From the NCBI RefSeq assembly GCF_025146565.1, contig NZ_CP102258.1:310001-374000 (forward strand): 64,000 bases of DNA. Direction: 5' to 3'. A program made the position numbers and the translations under genes. The DNA is from Bacteroides eggerthii. GTDB lineage: Bacteria; Bacteroidota; Bacteroidia; Bacteroidales; Bacteroidaceae. The notes under the pieces were generated by a model, which saw nothing but the letters and a program-made list of their open reading frames with translations, was not told the origin of the DNA and searched no databases. Positions 32,808 to 42,365 of the stretch are shown piece by piece. Position 1 is the stretch's first letter; each line of letters opens with the position of its first letter.

Positions 32808-34483
32808 ATATCACTGCTGGCTTCCACTACGTTGACAACGTAATCTCCCAGCTTTTCACATTCCGCAATAATGTCCATATAATAAACTCCCATCTGGTAA
32901 TCATACTCCTTGTTATTAACATCAAGGATATTCTGGTTTTTCAGCTGATTGCGGTAATTATTGATTTCATTCTCAATATTGAACGACTTGTTCACATCGA
33001 TGCCCTGATGATCCGAGCGCTCCACTACCACGATCATCTGCCCAAGAGCATCATCGGTCAGCTTCATCATAAAATGGATGTGTTCATATTGCTTTTCCGT
33101 AAATTCCAAATTCGCCTGCCGCTTGCGATTGATGGTACGCGCCAAGTTATAACAGCTGTCACCGATACTTTCTATCTCCGTCACTTCACGCAGCATAGCC
33201 CTGATCTGCAGTTTACTCTCAGAGCTCAAACGTCCTTCCGACACTTGGTTCAGGTAGTTCGCAATCTCCAGCTCCATACTGTCACTGATGTTCTCGTATT
33301 TTTCTATCCGGCTAAACAGCTTATTGAAATCATCATCCTTATCGGTATGCAGCAAATCGCGTACCATGCCAAACATACGATGAGTACGTTCGGCAAACAA
33401 GTGAATTTCTTTGCTTGCCTGCAGAATAGAAAGTTCCGCTGTGGAAAGCATACCGCCCGTAATAAAACGCAAGCGATATTCTTCGTCCTGTTCTTTCTGC
33501 GGAATAATGGCACAGACCGTACGTTCTATAAACTTCACGAACCATATCAGGATTAACACATTACATATATTGAAGCATGTATGGAAAGCCGACAGTTTAA
33601 ATGAGACGGCAACGGCAGGATCCTTAGTGCCCATCACATTATCCACAAACCAAGACACTCCCTGCGTAAAAGGAATAAACAGGCACAACACCCATATAAC
33701 GCCAAACACATTAAATACCAGATGCGCCAATGCAGCCCTCCTGGCCTGCGTATTACCGGTAAGTGCTGCAAGATTGGCCGTTATAGTCGTTCCTATATTC
33801 TCACCAAGAACAAGGGCCGCCCCCAACTCAAAGCTGATCCAACCGTTCGCACACATAATAAGAGTAATGGCCATTGTTGCCGCAGAAGCCTGCACAATCA
33901 TAGTCAAGACTGTTCCTATAAGCACAAAAAGCAGTACGGATATATATCCCATATCGGTATAGTCCTGCACAAAAGCCAGCATTTCCGGGTTCTGACTCAA
34001 ATCGGGCGCGTTGTTCTTCAAATAAGAAAGCCCCATAAACAAGAAAGAGAAACCAAAAATAAATTCACCGATAGACTTACGATTACTTTTCTGAGAGAAG
34101 AGGAGAGGAATACCAAAAGCTAAAAGAGGAAGGGCGAAAGCTGCGATGTCTACTTTAAATCCTAATGCTGAAATGATCCATGCCGTAACGGTAGTACCGA
34201 TATTGGCACCCATAATCACACCGATAGACTGTGATAAGGTTAGCAACCCGGCATTGACAAAACTCACCACCATTACGGTAGTTGCCGAAGAGGATTGGAT
34301 AAGCGCTGTTATGAGCACCCCTGTCAGCACGCCGGTCACCCGGTTGGTTGTCATAGCGGTTAGAATCTTCCGCAAACGGTCGCCGGCAAATTTCTGAAGT
34401 CCCTCACTCATAATTTTCATTCCGTAGAGGAACAACGCCAATGAGCCAAGCAGCTTTAAAAAATCATAAAAAGAATATTCCAT
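32786..34483 (-). CDS. Na/Pi cotransporter with PhoU-like C-terminus
   Basis: A 565-residue inner-membrane protein. The N-terminal transporter part (about 1-330) has eight or so helices and the two inverted-repeat motifs of the NptA/PNaS family, QSSSATTVM (about 63-71) and QASAATMAI (about 198-206). The cytoplasmic C-terminal part (about 350-555) is a helical PhoU-like domain that usually ties the transporter to phosphate signalling. Role: sodium-driven phosphate movement. It is convergent with rubredoxin and divergent from the nucleoside kinase gene. Confidence 0.92.
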   Translation of the reverse strand: MEYSFYDFLKLLGSLALFLYGMKIMSEGLQKFAGDRLRKILTAMTTNRVTGVLTGVLITALIQSSSATTVMVVSFVNAGLLTLSQSIGVIMGANIGTTVTAWIISALGFKVDIAAFALPLLAFGIPLLFSQKSNRKSIGEFIFGFSFLFMGLSYLKNNAPDLSQNPEMLAFVQDYTDMGYISVLLFVLIGTVLTMIVQASAATMAITLIMCANGWISFELGAALVLGENIGTTITANLAALTGNTQARRAALAHLVFNVFGVIWVLCLFIPFTQGVSWFVDNVMGTKDPAVAVSFKLSAFHTCFNICNVLILIWFVKFIERTVCAIIPQKEQDEEYRLRFITGGMLSTAELSILQASKEIHLFAERTHRMFGMVRDLLHTDKDDDFNKLFSRIEKYENISDSMELEIANYLNQVSEGRLSSESKLQIRAMLREVTEIESIGDSCYNLARTINRKRQANLEFTEKQYEHIHFMMKLTDDALGQMIVVVERSDHQGIDVNKSFNIENEINNYRNQLKNQNILDVNNKEYDYQMGVYYMDIIAECEKLGDYVVNVVEASSDIKEKKAS

Positions 34484-34566
34484 CTTTAATTAGTTAAAGT
34501 GTTTCTTTGTGTCATTTGTTATTATGCTCTATATTTAACGTGTTAATCACCTCAAAAAAAGACATC

Positions 34567-36240
34567 ATGAAACACATGTTACAAATTTGTTGCAAAAATA
34601 ATAATATTTATAAAGAATTCCCTATAGGAAGCTCACTTTTGGATATTTATTACGGTTTTAATCTTAATTTTCCCTATCAGGTAGTCAGCGCCAAAGTAAA
34701 TAACCGTTCTGAAGGACTCAATTTCCGGGTCTACAACAATAAAGATGTTGAATTTTTGGATGTACGGGATTCTTCCGGTATGCGTACATATGTCCGTTCG
34801 CTTTGCTTTATCCTGTACAAGGCTGTCAATGAATTGTTTCCGGACGGAAAACTGTTTGTGGAGCATCCCGTATCCAAAGGCTATTTCTGCAATCTCCGCA
34901 TCGGGCGTCCCATTGAGCTGGAAGACGTATCGGCCATAAAAAGACGGATGCAGGAAATCATAGCGGAAGATATTCCATTCCGCCGCACCGAATGTCATAC
35001 CACCGAAGCCGTACGCGTATTCAGCGAACGGGGCATGAACGACAAAGTGAAACTGCTGGAAACATCCGGCTCCATATATACCTATTACTATACATTGGGA
35101 GATACGGTGGACTACTATTACGGCAATTTGCTCCCCAGCACAGGCTTTATCAAGCTGTTTGACATCGTGAAATATTACGACGGCCTCTTGCTGCGTATTC
35201 CCAACAAAGAGAACCCTGCCGTACTCGAAGATGTAGTAAAACAAGAGAAGATGCTTGATGTATTCAAAGAACATCTGCGCTGGAACTATATCATGGGGCT
35301 GAGCAATGTGGGCGACTTCAACCTTGCCTGCGAGGAAGGCCATGCAACCGACCTGATTAAGGTGGCCGAAGCCTTACAAGAAAAGAAGATAGCCCAAATT
35401 GCCGACGAAATCTATCACCGGGGAGAAAACGGAAACCGCGTAAAGCTTGTCCTGATCTCCGGCCCCTCCTCTTCCGGAAAAACAACCTTCAGCAAACGGC
35501 TCTCCGTACAGTTGATGACCAACGGACTGCGCCCCTATCCCATTTCATTGGACAACTATTTTGTAGATCGTGAAGATACTCCGCGTGACGAAAACGGCAA
35601 TTATGATTATGAATCTCTCTACGCCCTCGACCTTGAGCTTTTCAACAGCCAGTTGCAAGCCTTGCTTCGGGGAGAAGAAGTGGAACTGCCCCGGTTCAAC
35701 TTCACGTTAGGCAAAAAAGAATATAAAGGAGACAAACTGCGCATCGACAAGCATACCATTCTTATATTGGAAGGCATCCATGCCCTGAACCCGGAATTAA
35801 CCCCGCAAATATCCGCCGAGGATAAATACAAGATTTATGTTTCCGCGCTGACAACCATCTCACTTGACGACCACAACTGGATTCCCACAACGGACAACCG
35901 CCTGTTGCGCCGCATTATCCGCGACTTCAACTATCGGGGATATTCAGCTCAAGAAACCATTTCACGTTGGCCCAGTGTACGTGCCGGCGAGGACAAATGG
36001 ATCTTCCCCTATCAGGAAAATGCCGATGTCATGTTCAACTCGGCCTTGCTGTTTGAGTTTGCCGTATTGCGCTGCCATGCAGAGCCCATACTCACCAGTG
36101 TGCCACGCAACTGCCCTGAATATGCCGAAGCCTATCGTCTCATGAAATTCATCAAATATTTTACACCGGTACAGGACAAGGAAATTCCACCGACATCCTT
36201 ACTGAGGGAGTTCTTGGGCGGCAGCAGCTTTAAATACTAA
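34567..36240 (+). CDS. Nucleoside kinase with ThrRS-like N-terminal domains
   Basis: A 557-residue fusion. The N-terminal third (about 1-230) resembles the TGS and second additional domains of threonyl-tRNA synthetase. The C-terminal part is a uridine kinase/phosphoribulokinase-type P-loop kinase with Walker A GPSSSGKT (299-306), YPISLDNYFVDRE and LILEGIHALNP. It probably phosphorylates uridine or another nucleoside; the synthetase-like part may bind RNA or amino acid, but lacks a catalytic core for charging. The start at 34567 (MKHMLQICC) is chosen over an ATG 60 bases upstream because the extra residues are not conserved-looking. It appears monocistronic. Confidence 0.88.
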   Translation: MKHMLQICCKNNNIYKEFPIGSSLLDIYYGFNLNFPYQVVSAKVNNRSEGLNFRVYNNKDVEFLDVRDSSGMRTYVRSLCFILYKAVNELFPDGKLFVEHPVSKGYFCNLRIGRPIELEDVSAIKRRMQEIIAEDIPFRRTECHTTEAVRVFSERGMNDKVKLLETSGSIYTYYYTLGDTVDYYYGNLLPSTGFIKLFDIVKYYDGLLLRIPNKENPAVLEDVVKQEKMLDVFKEHLRWNYIMGLSNVGDFNLACEEGHATDLIKVAEALQEKKIAQIADEIYHRGENGNRVKLVLISGPSSSGKTTFSKRLSVQLMTNGLRPYPISLDNYFVDREDTPRDENGNYDYESLYALDLELFNSQLQALLRGEEVELPRFNFTLGKKEYKGDKLRIDKHTILILEGIHALNPELTPQISAEDKYKIYVSALTTISLDDHNWIPTTDNRLLRRIIRDFNYRGYSAQETISRWPSVRAGEDKWIFPYQENADVMFNSALLFEFAVLRCHAEPILTSVPRNCPEYAEAYRLMKFIKYFTPVQDKEIPPTSLLREFLGGSSFKY

Positions 36241-36286
36241 AACCGATGCCGGAGATTCCATCCGCCAATGAGGTAAATTATGGACT

Positions 36287-36322
36287 TTTGCATACAACAT
36301 AGCAAAGAAAGTCTTAACTTTG
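36287..36322 (+). promoter_or_regulatory. Promoter of the sensor kinase gene
   Basis: TTTG (36287-36290) and TAACTTTG (36315-36322), 24 bases apart, slightly longer than usual. The -7 box is a full match. Confidence 0.6.
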
Positions 36323-36349
36323 TAAGCAAATAAAACAAACTTACGCATA

Positions 36350-37855
36350 ATGAAAAGAATCATTACAGTACTTTTTGCGGCACTTTTCTGTCTGTGTGCC
36401 CAAACGTATGCACAAAATCGTGCCGATGAATTAATGAAACAAGCACAAGAAAGTCTTGCCAAAAAAGAATATATCAAGGCTCGCTACCTGTTCCTACAAG
36501 CCTATAATTCCTTTGCTTCACAGGAGAAATACACCCAGGCAGTGGAATGTGGCGTCAATGCCAGCGCCCTCTATCACCGCGAGAACTATTATAAAGAAGC
36601 ATTCGAGTTACTGCGCAATGCAGAGCAACTGATAGGAAACGGCGAACAAAAACTTAAAAAGAACCTCCCCGACCTGCGTTTCCGCATCAATAAAGAACGG
36701 CTGCAGATGTACATCAACATCAAAAACCCTGCCCGCGCCAAAGAACAACTGAAAAAGCTGGAAGAAACAGCCCAAGCCGCCAAAAGCGACTCCTTGAACA
36801 ACGATTTCCTATATACCCAAGCCAACTATTATTATACTTTCGGCATGAACTCACAAGGAGATGCGGCCTTCAAGAAACTGATAGAACAGTACAAACGGCA
36901 AAAGAATTATGTCAAGGTGGACGAATGTTACAAAACCCTCATAAGCATTGCCCGCAAAGCAAACAACGCAGGACTGGTGGCCCGCACCTATGACAAATAC
37001 ATTGTCTGGACAGATTCGGTCAAAGCGCTCACCGCACAAGACGAACTGAATATATTGAAAAAGAAATATGACGAGAGCCTGACTACCATCCAAGAGAAAG
37101 ACGACTCCCTTTCCGCCAAACAGTACATTATTATCGGACTCTGCGTATTGGCAGCCATCTTAGCGGCAGCATTAGTAATAGGAGCAATCGTATTATTGCG
37201 TTTTATCATGCTGACGCGCAAGCAAAAAAAGGCGATTGCCATTGCCAATGAGCACAATGAACTGAAAACCAAATTCATTCAGAACATTTCCGCCCAAATG
37301 GAACCGACCTTGGATACGCTCGACTCACAGTTGCCCGGCGTACAGGCATTACGCACTTTCTCCGGTCACATCCAAGAGTTGTCCGAGTTGGAAAACAGTT
37401 TGTCAGAGCCCTATGAAGTACAGGAACAGAACATTTCAACTTTCTGCGAGAGCGTCATGGACAAAATAAGAAGCAAAGTACAAGAAGATGTGGTCCTCAC
37501 TGTAAACGCTCCCAAACTGAATGTAAAAATCAATTCAGAGCATCTGGAACGTATCCTGCTACATTTGCTGGAGAATTCCGCCGAATACACTCCGGCAGGC
37601 GGAAAGATATGGTTGGATTTCAAAAAACGCGGTGCCCATACACATCAGTTCATCATCAGTGACACAGGTTGCGGAATTCCCGAAGAACAACGCGAGAGTA
37701 TATTCAAGCCGTTCACCGAAGTAAAAGACCTGACTCAAGGCGACGGATTAGGCCTGCCTATCTGTTCGCTCATTGCCACCAAAATGAATGGCAGCCTCAC
37801 GCTGGACAGCGGCTATACCAAAGGGGCGCGATTTGTACTGGAGCTTCACGCTTAA
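36350..37855 (+). CDS. TPR sensor histidine kinase-like protein without phosphoacceptor His
   Basis: A 501-residue membrane protein. It has a signal peptide (1-21), periplasmic tetratricopeptide repeats (about 25-225), a coiled stretch, a membrane helix (about 259-284) and a cytoplasmic kinase module. The ATP-binding domain is intact: LLENSAEY (N box), DTGCGIPE (G1), IFKPF (F) and GDGLGLP (G2). The dimerisation helix reads FIQNISAQMEPTL, where kinases have FxxxxSHExRTPL, so the phosphoacceptor His is Ala315. It may be a phosphatase, a partner kinase or a pseudokinase. No response regulator gene is adjacent. Confidence 0.87.
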   Translation: MKRIITVLFAALFCLCAQTYAQNRADELMKQAQESLAKKEYIKARYLFLQAYNSFASQEKYTQAVECGVNASALYHRENYYKEAFELLRNAEQLIGNGEQKLKKNLPDLRFRINKERLQMYINIKNPARAKEQLKKLEETAQAAKSDSLNNDFLYTQANYYYTFGMNSQGDAAFKKLIEQYKRQKNYVKVDECYKTLISIARKANNAGLVARTYDKYIVWTDSVKALTAQDELNILKKKYDESLTTIQEKDDSLSAKQYIIIGLCVLAAILAAALVIGAIVLLRFIMLTRKQKKAIAIANEHNELKTKFIQNISAQMEPTLDTLDSQLPGVQALRTFSGHIQELSELENSLSEPYEVQEQNISTFCESVMDKIRSKVQEDVVLTVNAPKLNVKINSEHLERILLHLLENSAEYTPAGGKIWLDFKKRGAHTHQFIISDTGCGIPEEQRESIFKPFTEVKDLTQGDGLGLPICSLIATKMNGSLTLDSGYTKGARFVLELHA

Positions 37856-37861
37856 ATAAAA

Positions 37862-37921
37862 TGAGAGTTGAAAGCTACTATGCGGCATCATTGCGCGGCA
37901 GGCTTTCAACTCTCAATTTTT
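37862..37921. terminator. Terminator between the kinase and pepP genes
   Basis: TGAGAGTTGAAAGC (37862-37875) pairs perfectly with GCTTTCAACTCTCA (37902-37915) around a 26-base loop, then ATTTTTAAT. A third copy, TAGCTTTCAACT at 37937-37948, can pair with the first arm instead and overlaps the pepP 3' end. Confidence 0.7.
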
Positions 37922-37946
37922 AATATCCGGCTCCTTTAGCTTTCAA

Positions 37947-39320
37947 CTACCTCAGAGCCTCCACTTCCTCCGGTGTCAACGGTATTTTTTTGCCCAAACG
38001 GCGCGCACCGGTTTCCGTTATCAGATAATCTTCTTCATTGCGGATGCCGCCGAAGTTGCGGTATTCTTCCACCTTATCATAATTGATGAAATCCTTAAAC
38101 TTCTTTTCGCCTTTCCAAAGGTCTATCAGTTCAGGGATAAAATAGATACCGGGTTCAACGGTATGCACAAAGCCCGGCTCCAAAGGAATGGCGAGGCGCT
38201 GGCTTTTGCGGCCGAACTGCGTACTTTTGGGCTGGCCGTTGTAACCTACCCAAATCTCACCGAAGTTTTCCATATCATGCACATCCAGCCCCATCATGTG
38301 TCCCAACCCATGAGGATAGAACAAGGCATGTGCACCCTCACGAACAGCATCTTCCGCATTACCCTTCATCAGGCCGAGCTCTTTCATCCCCTCCACCATA
38401 ACGCGGGCCGAAAGTTCGTAAACACTCATATAAGGGATGCCCGGACGGAGCGCCTTGACCGACTCCAGATGCATAGCATTCTGAATTTCATAAACGGCAC
38501 GCTGGCGGGGAGTGAATGTCTTATCGGCAGGAATCGTAGAAGACATATCACCGGCATAGCCCGATTCCACTTCCGCACCGGCGTCAATCAGGAACAAGTC
38601 TCCCGGTTTCACTTTATTTCCATGATAATGATTATGCAGGGTTTGACCGTTGATCGTAGCAATCGTGGCAAATGAAAGTTCGCAATTATTGGATTCGGCC
38701 ACCCGGTTCATTTCCGCCACCACTTCATATTCGTACATGCCCGGACGGAGTACTTTCATGGCAGTAATATGCATGTCGGCCGTCACATTACATGCTTTTT
38801 CTATTTCCGCTACCTCTTCGGCGGATTTGTAATTACGCTGCGCCACAACTGCGCGGATAAAAGGGACGGATCCTTCCTGTCGTGCCGGCGGAATACCCAG
38901 CCAATCCATCAGTTTCAATTTATGTTCCGCCCGGTAAGGAGGAAGATAATGCACCGTCTGTCCTTTACGCACCGCTTTGTGCAGATAATTCACAATCTCG
39001 GAGGAAGGCATCACATCCGTTATGCCCACACGTTCGCTCTTCTCTTTCAAGGTAGGCTGTGTACCCATCCAGACAATATGGTCAATCGTCAGTTCATCTC
39101 CAAAAATAATCTCCTTGTCCTCGTCAATGTCGATAATCGCCGACAAGCCGGCAAAGGACAAACCGAAATAATACAAAAATGTAGAATCCTGCCGGTAACG
39201 GAAAGTGTTATCTTCATAATGCAGCCCTTGCTCGTCATTACCTAAGAACAGCAACACTCCTGAGCCTATATTTTTCTTCAGTAGGGCCCGACGCTGTACA
39301 TACGTTTCTTTAGCAAACAT
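37947..39320 (-). CDS. pepP: Xaa-Pro aminopeptidase (aminopeptidase P)
   Basis: A 457-residue M24B metallopeptidase that removes N-terminal residues before proline. The N-terminal creatinase-like domain (about 1-165) is followed by the pita-bread catalytic domain. Metal ligands appear in FLIDAGAEVESGYAGDMSST (two Asp), HGLGHMMGLDVHD (His), TVEPGIYF (Glu) and GGIRNEEDYLIT (Glu). Monocistronic; a -7 box TATCTTTG lies 30 bases upstream. Confidence 0.94.
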   Translation of the reverse strand: MFAKETYVQRRALLKKNIGSGVLLFLGNDEQGLHYEDNTFRYRQDSTFLYYFGLSFAGLSAIIDIDEDKEIIFGDELTIDHIVWMGTQPTLKEKSERVGITDVMPSSEIVNYLHKAVRKGQTVHYLPPYRAEHKLKLMDWLGIPPARQEGSVPFIRAVVAQRNYKSAEEVAEIEKACNVTADMHITAMKVLRPGMYEYEVVAEMNRVAESNNCELSFATIATINGQTLHNHYHGNKVKPGDLFLIDAGAEVESGYAGDMSSTIPADKTFTPRQRAVYEIQNAMHLESVKALRPGIPYMSVYELSARVMVEGMKELGLMKGNAEDAVREGAHALFYPHGLGHMMGLDVHDMENFGEIWVGYNGQPKSTQFGRKSQRLAIPLEPGFVHTVEPGIYFIPELIDLWKGEKKFKDFINYDKVEEYRNFGGIRNEEDYLITETGARRLGKKIPLTPEEVEALR

Positions 39321-39349
39321 GATCTTCTGTTTTTTTAATAGTTATACCA

Positions 39350-39357
39350 CAAAGATA
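39350..39357 (-). promoter_or_regulatory. Promoter of pepP (-7 box)
   Basis: Minus-strand TATCTTTG, a full consensus match. The 382-base divergent gap 39321-39702 holds this promoter, the 22-base array at 39470 and the rpoN promoter. Confidence 0.65.
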
Positions 39358-39469
39358 AGAAGAATATTTGAAAGGATAAGATAAAACCCGAACATGTATA
39401 AAGAAGAACTACTTAGTCACCGGAATTGCGTTCAATGCCCTGTCCCTCTCTTCCTTAGGATGAGATTAC

Positions 39470-39535
39470 ATTAAAAGGCTTCTAATATAGCATTAAAAGC
39501 CTTTTAATATCATATTAGAAGCCTTTTAATGCTAT
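39470..39535. repeat. Array 3: three 22-base units around ATTAAAAGCCTTTTAAT
   Basis: Three tandem units of exactly 22 bases begin at 39470, 39492 and 39514. Each is a 17-base palindrome (ATTAAAAGGCTTCTAAT, ATTAAAAGCCTTTTAAT, ATTAGAAGCCTTTTAAT) followed by a 5-base spacer. Units 1 and 3 are also mutually complementary over 19 bases (39470-39488 with 39512-39530). The array lies in the divergent gap between pepP and rpoN. Confidence 0.88.
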
Positions 39536-39644
39536 TTCACTCCCGAAGTGACCTCCACTCATATGCAGTAAGACACAACCAAGCTGCGTCTTTCTTGTTA
39601 AATATAATAAGAGAAGATTTCTCGTTCCCGAACTATTCACTATT

Positions 39645-39678
39645 TTTGCAAAAAGTGCGGAGATAAAACTTATCTTTG
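39645..39678 (+). promoter_or_regulatory. Promoter of rpoN
   Basis: TTTG (39645-39648), 22 bases, TATCTTTG (39671-39678). The start site would be near 39684, about 19 bases before the rpoN start. Confidence 0.75.
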
Positions 39679-39702
39679 CAGCAAGTAAACAATGTATAAA
39701 GT

Positions 39703-41193
39703 ATGGCACAAGGTTCCCGACAGATACAGACTCAAGCGCAACAGCAGATACAGACGCTGTCACCACAGCAGATTCTGGTAGTAAAGCTACTGGAGCTTCC
39801 GGCAATAGAGCTGGAAGATCGCGTACGTGCCGAGCTTCTGGAAAACCCCGCACTGGAAGAGGGGAAGGACGATACTGCCGGTGATGAGTATTCCGATGCT
39901 CCCGACGCAGACTCCGGTACAGAAGAGGGCGGAGACACCGATTATGACTCCTTGAGCGATTATCTCACCGAAGATGATATACCCGATTACAAATTACAGG
40001 AAAACAACCGCAGCAAAGGAGAGCAGGCCGAAGAGATTCCCTTCTCCGATACCACTTCTTTCTATGAAACCCTGAAAGAACAACTGGGCGAACGCAATCT
40101 CACCGAACACCAGCGTGAACTGGCCGAATACCTCATCGGATCATTGGATGACGACGGGCTGTTACGTAAATCGCTGGAAAGCATCAGCGACGAACTTGCC
40201 ATCTACGCCGGCATTGAAGCCACCACCGGAGAGTTGGAGGAAGCCCTGAAAATCATTCAGGATTTCGACCCGGCCGGATTGGGAGCCCGCAACCTGCAAG
40301 AGTGTCTCCTCATCCAGATACGACGCAAGATAGAGCAGCAAAACTTCACTCCCAACCCGTTGCTTTCTATCGAAGAAGCCATTATTTCCGAATGTTACGA
40401 AGACTTCACCCGTAAACATTGGGACAAAATACAACAAAAGCTCGGACTGGAAGAAGAAGCCTTCCGCCAAGCCATAAACGAAATCTGCAAACTGAATCCA
40501 CGTCCGGGCGCATCGCTGGGCGAGGCCATCGGCAAAAACCTGCAACAAATCGTACCGGATTTTATTGTGGATACGTATGACGACGGCACCATAAACCTTA
40601 CGCTCAACAACCGGAATGTTCCCGAACTGCGCATGAGCCGCGATTTCACCGAAATGGTAGAGGAACACACCAGGAACAAAGCCAACCAGTCCAAGGAGTC
40701 CAAAGAGGCCATGATGTTTCTGAAGCAGAAAATGGATGCCGCCCAAGGATTCATAGATGCCGTCAAGCAACGTCAGAACACATTGCTGACCACCATGCAA
40801 GCCATTATCGACCTGCAACGCCCTTTCTTCCTCGACGGTGACGAGTCGTTGCTCCGCCCCATGATATTGAAAGATGTCGCAGAACGCACCGGACTCGACA
40901 TTTCAACAATCTCCCGTGTCAGCAACAGCAAATACGTACAGACCAATTACGGCATCTATCCGCTGAAGTTCTTTTTCAATGACGGATATGTTACGGAAGA
41001 CGGAGAAGAAATGTCAGTACGGGAAATACGGAAAATACTTAAGGAATGTATCGACAGCGAAGATAAGAAAAAACCCTATACCGACGATGAACTGACAGAA
41101 ATCCTGAAAGAGAAAGGATACCCGATTGCCCGCCGCACCGTAGCCAAGTACCGCCAGCAGCTAAACATACCGGTGGCAAGGCTGAGGAGATAG
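39703..41193 (+). CDS. rpoN: RNA polymerase sigma-54 factor RpoN
   Basis: A 496-residue sigma-54. Region I is glutamine-rich (QIQTQAQQQIQTLSPQQILVVKLLELP, here cited by its residues 8-34) and contacts the activator. An acidic region II follows (about 45-110). Region III carries the core-binding and helix-turn-helix segments, ending with the RpoN box ARRTVAKYRQ at 476-485, which reads the -24 element. It transcribes activator-dependent promoters. It heads a likely operon with the PAP2-like gene, gcvH, purE and ispG. Confidence 0.97.
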   Translation: MAQGSRQIQTQAQQQIQTLSPQQILVVKLLELPAIELEDRVRAELLENPALEEGKDDTAGDEYSDAPDADSGTEEGGDTDYDSLSDYLTEDDIPDYKLQENNRSKGEQAEEIPFSDTTSFYETLKEQLGERNLTEHQRELAEYLIGSLDDDGLLRKSLESISDELAIYAGIEATTGELEEALKIIQDFDPAGLGARNLQECLLIQIRRKIEQQNFTPNPLLSIEEAIISECYEDFTRKHWDKIQQKLGLEEEAFRQAINEICKLNPRPGASLGEAIGKNLQQIVPDFIVDTYDDGTINLTLNNRNVPELRMSRDFTEMVEEHTRNKANQSKESKEAMMFLKQKMDAAQGFIDAVKQRQNTLLTTMQAIIDLQRPFFLDGDESLLRPMILKDVAERTGLDISTISRVSNSKYVQTNYGIYPLKFFFNDGYVTEDGEEMSVREIRKILKECIDSEDKKKPYTDDELTEILKEKGYPIARRTVAKYRQQLNIPVARLRR

Positions 41194-41245
41194 AAAGGGA
41201 CAAGGCAGCGGAATGACAAAAGAGTGATAATGCAAAACCAGAGAA

Positions 41246-41926
41246 ATGGCCATAGAACAACAACATATCATAACTGACAAAACCCTCATCAGGGCAGCCA
41301 AGGCGGTTTCGGTGATATTCACACCGTTCTCCATTCCCTTCGTGGCATTCCTGATTCTATTCGTGTTTTCGTACCTGCGGATCATGCCGCTGCAATACAA
41401 GTTAATCGTACTGGGAGTGGTGTACTGCTTTACAATCCTTATGCCTACCCTGACCATCTTCCTTTTCCGTAAGATCAACGGATTTGGCCCCGGCGATTTG
41501 GCAGAGCGGAAACGAAGGTATGTACCGTTCATCCTGACCATTACCTCTTACATCTTCTGCCTGCTCATGATGCACCGGCTGAATATCCCCTGGTATATGA
41601 CAGGAATTATTTTTGCCGCTCTCATCATGATGATAATCTGCGTTATTGTCAACCTGAAGTGGAAGCTCAGCGAACACATGGCAGGAGCCGGCGCCATAAT
41701 AGGCGGACTGGTTGCTTTCAGCGCCCTGTTCGGATACAATCCGGTGGGTTGGTTGTGCATATTCATCCTCATCGCAGGCGTGTTGGGTACGGCGCGGATC
41801 ATCCTCCAACACCATACGCTGGGCGAGGTAATGGGCGGTTTCGCCGTAGGGCTGATTTGCTCCCTGCTGGTGCTGCACCCGTTCTGCAAATTAGTATTCC
41901 GTTTGTTCAACATATTCTTATTTTAA
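41246..41926 (+). CDS. PAP2-like membrane protein
   Basis: A 226-residue protein with about six membrane helices. Phosphatase motifs are present in altered form: ERKRRYVPF (about 86-94) for the first motif, SEHMAGAGAIIGG (about 142-154) instead of PSGH, and ARIILQHHTLGEVMGGF (about 183-199) for SRxxxxxHxxxDVxxG. The catalytic histidines appear kept, but serine/glycine and aspartate positions differ. It may dephosphorylate a lipid such as undecaprenyl pyrophosphate or a prenyl phosphate. It lies 52 bases after rpoN and 25 before gcvH. Confidence 0.75.
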   Translation: MAIEQQHIITDKTLIRAAKAVSVIFTPFSIPFVAFLILFVFSYLRIMPLQYKLIVLGVVYCFTILMPTLTIFLFRKINGFGPGDLAERKRRYVPFILTITSYIFCLLMMHRLNIPWYMTGIIFAALIMMIICVIVNLKWKLSEHMAGAGAIIGGLVAFSALFGYNPVGWLCIFILIAGVLGTARIILQHHTLGEVMGGFAVGLICSLLVLHPFCKLVFRLFNIFLF

Positions 41927-41951
41927 ATATTAACTCTTAAAACTAACGATT

Positions 41952-42332
41952 ATGAATTTTCCTAATGATGTAAAGTACACAAAAGAGCATGAATGGATTC
42001 GCCAGGAAGGCGATGTAGCTTATGTAGGAATCACCGACTATGCCCAAGAACAGTTGGGTGATATTGTATTTGTCGACATCCAGACAGTAGGCGAAACATT
42101 GGCAGCCGATGAGGTATTCGGCACTATCGAAGTAGTAAAAACCATTTCCGACCTCTTCTTGCCCGTTGCCGGAGAAGTGTTAGAGCAAAACGAGGCTTTG
42201 GAAGAACAGCCGGAACTGGTAAATAAAGACCCGTACGGCGAAGGCTGGCTCATCAAAATCAAACCTGCCGCCGACGCAGACTTCGACAGCCTGCTGGATG
42301 CAGAAGCATACAAAGCACTGATTAATGATTAA
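41952..42332 (+). CDS. gcvH: Glycine cleavage system H protein
   Basis: A 126-residue lipoyl carrier. The lipoylated lysine is K63 in [14 protein letters not shown]. It shuttles the methylamine group between the P and T proteins of the glycine cleavage system and can also pass lipoyl groups. P, T and L genes are not nearby. It lies in the rpoN-PAP2-gcvH-purE-ispG series, with 25 bases before it and 33 after. Confidence 0.97.
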   Translation: MNFPNDVKYTKEHEWIRQEGDVAYVGITDYAQEQLGDIVFVDIQTVGETLAADEVFGTIEVVKTISDLFLPVAGEVLEQNEALEEQPELVNKDPYGEGWLIKIKPAADADFDSLLDAEAYKALIND

Positions 42333-42365
42333 TCACTAGCCCCTAATCACTAATAATTAAATAAT

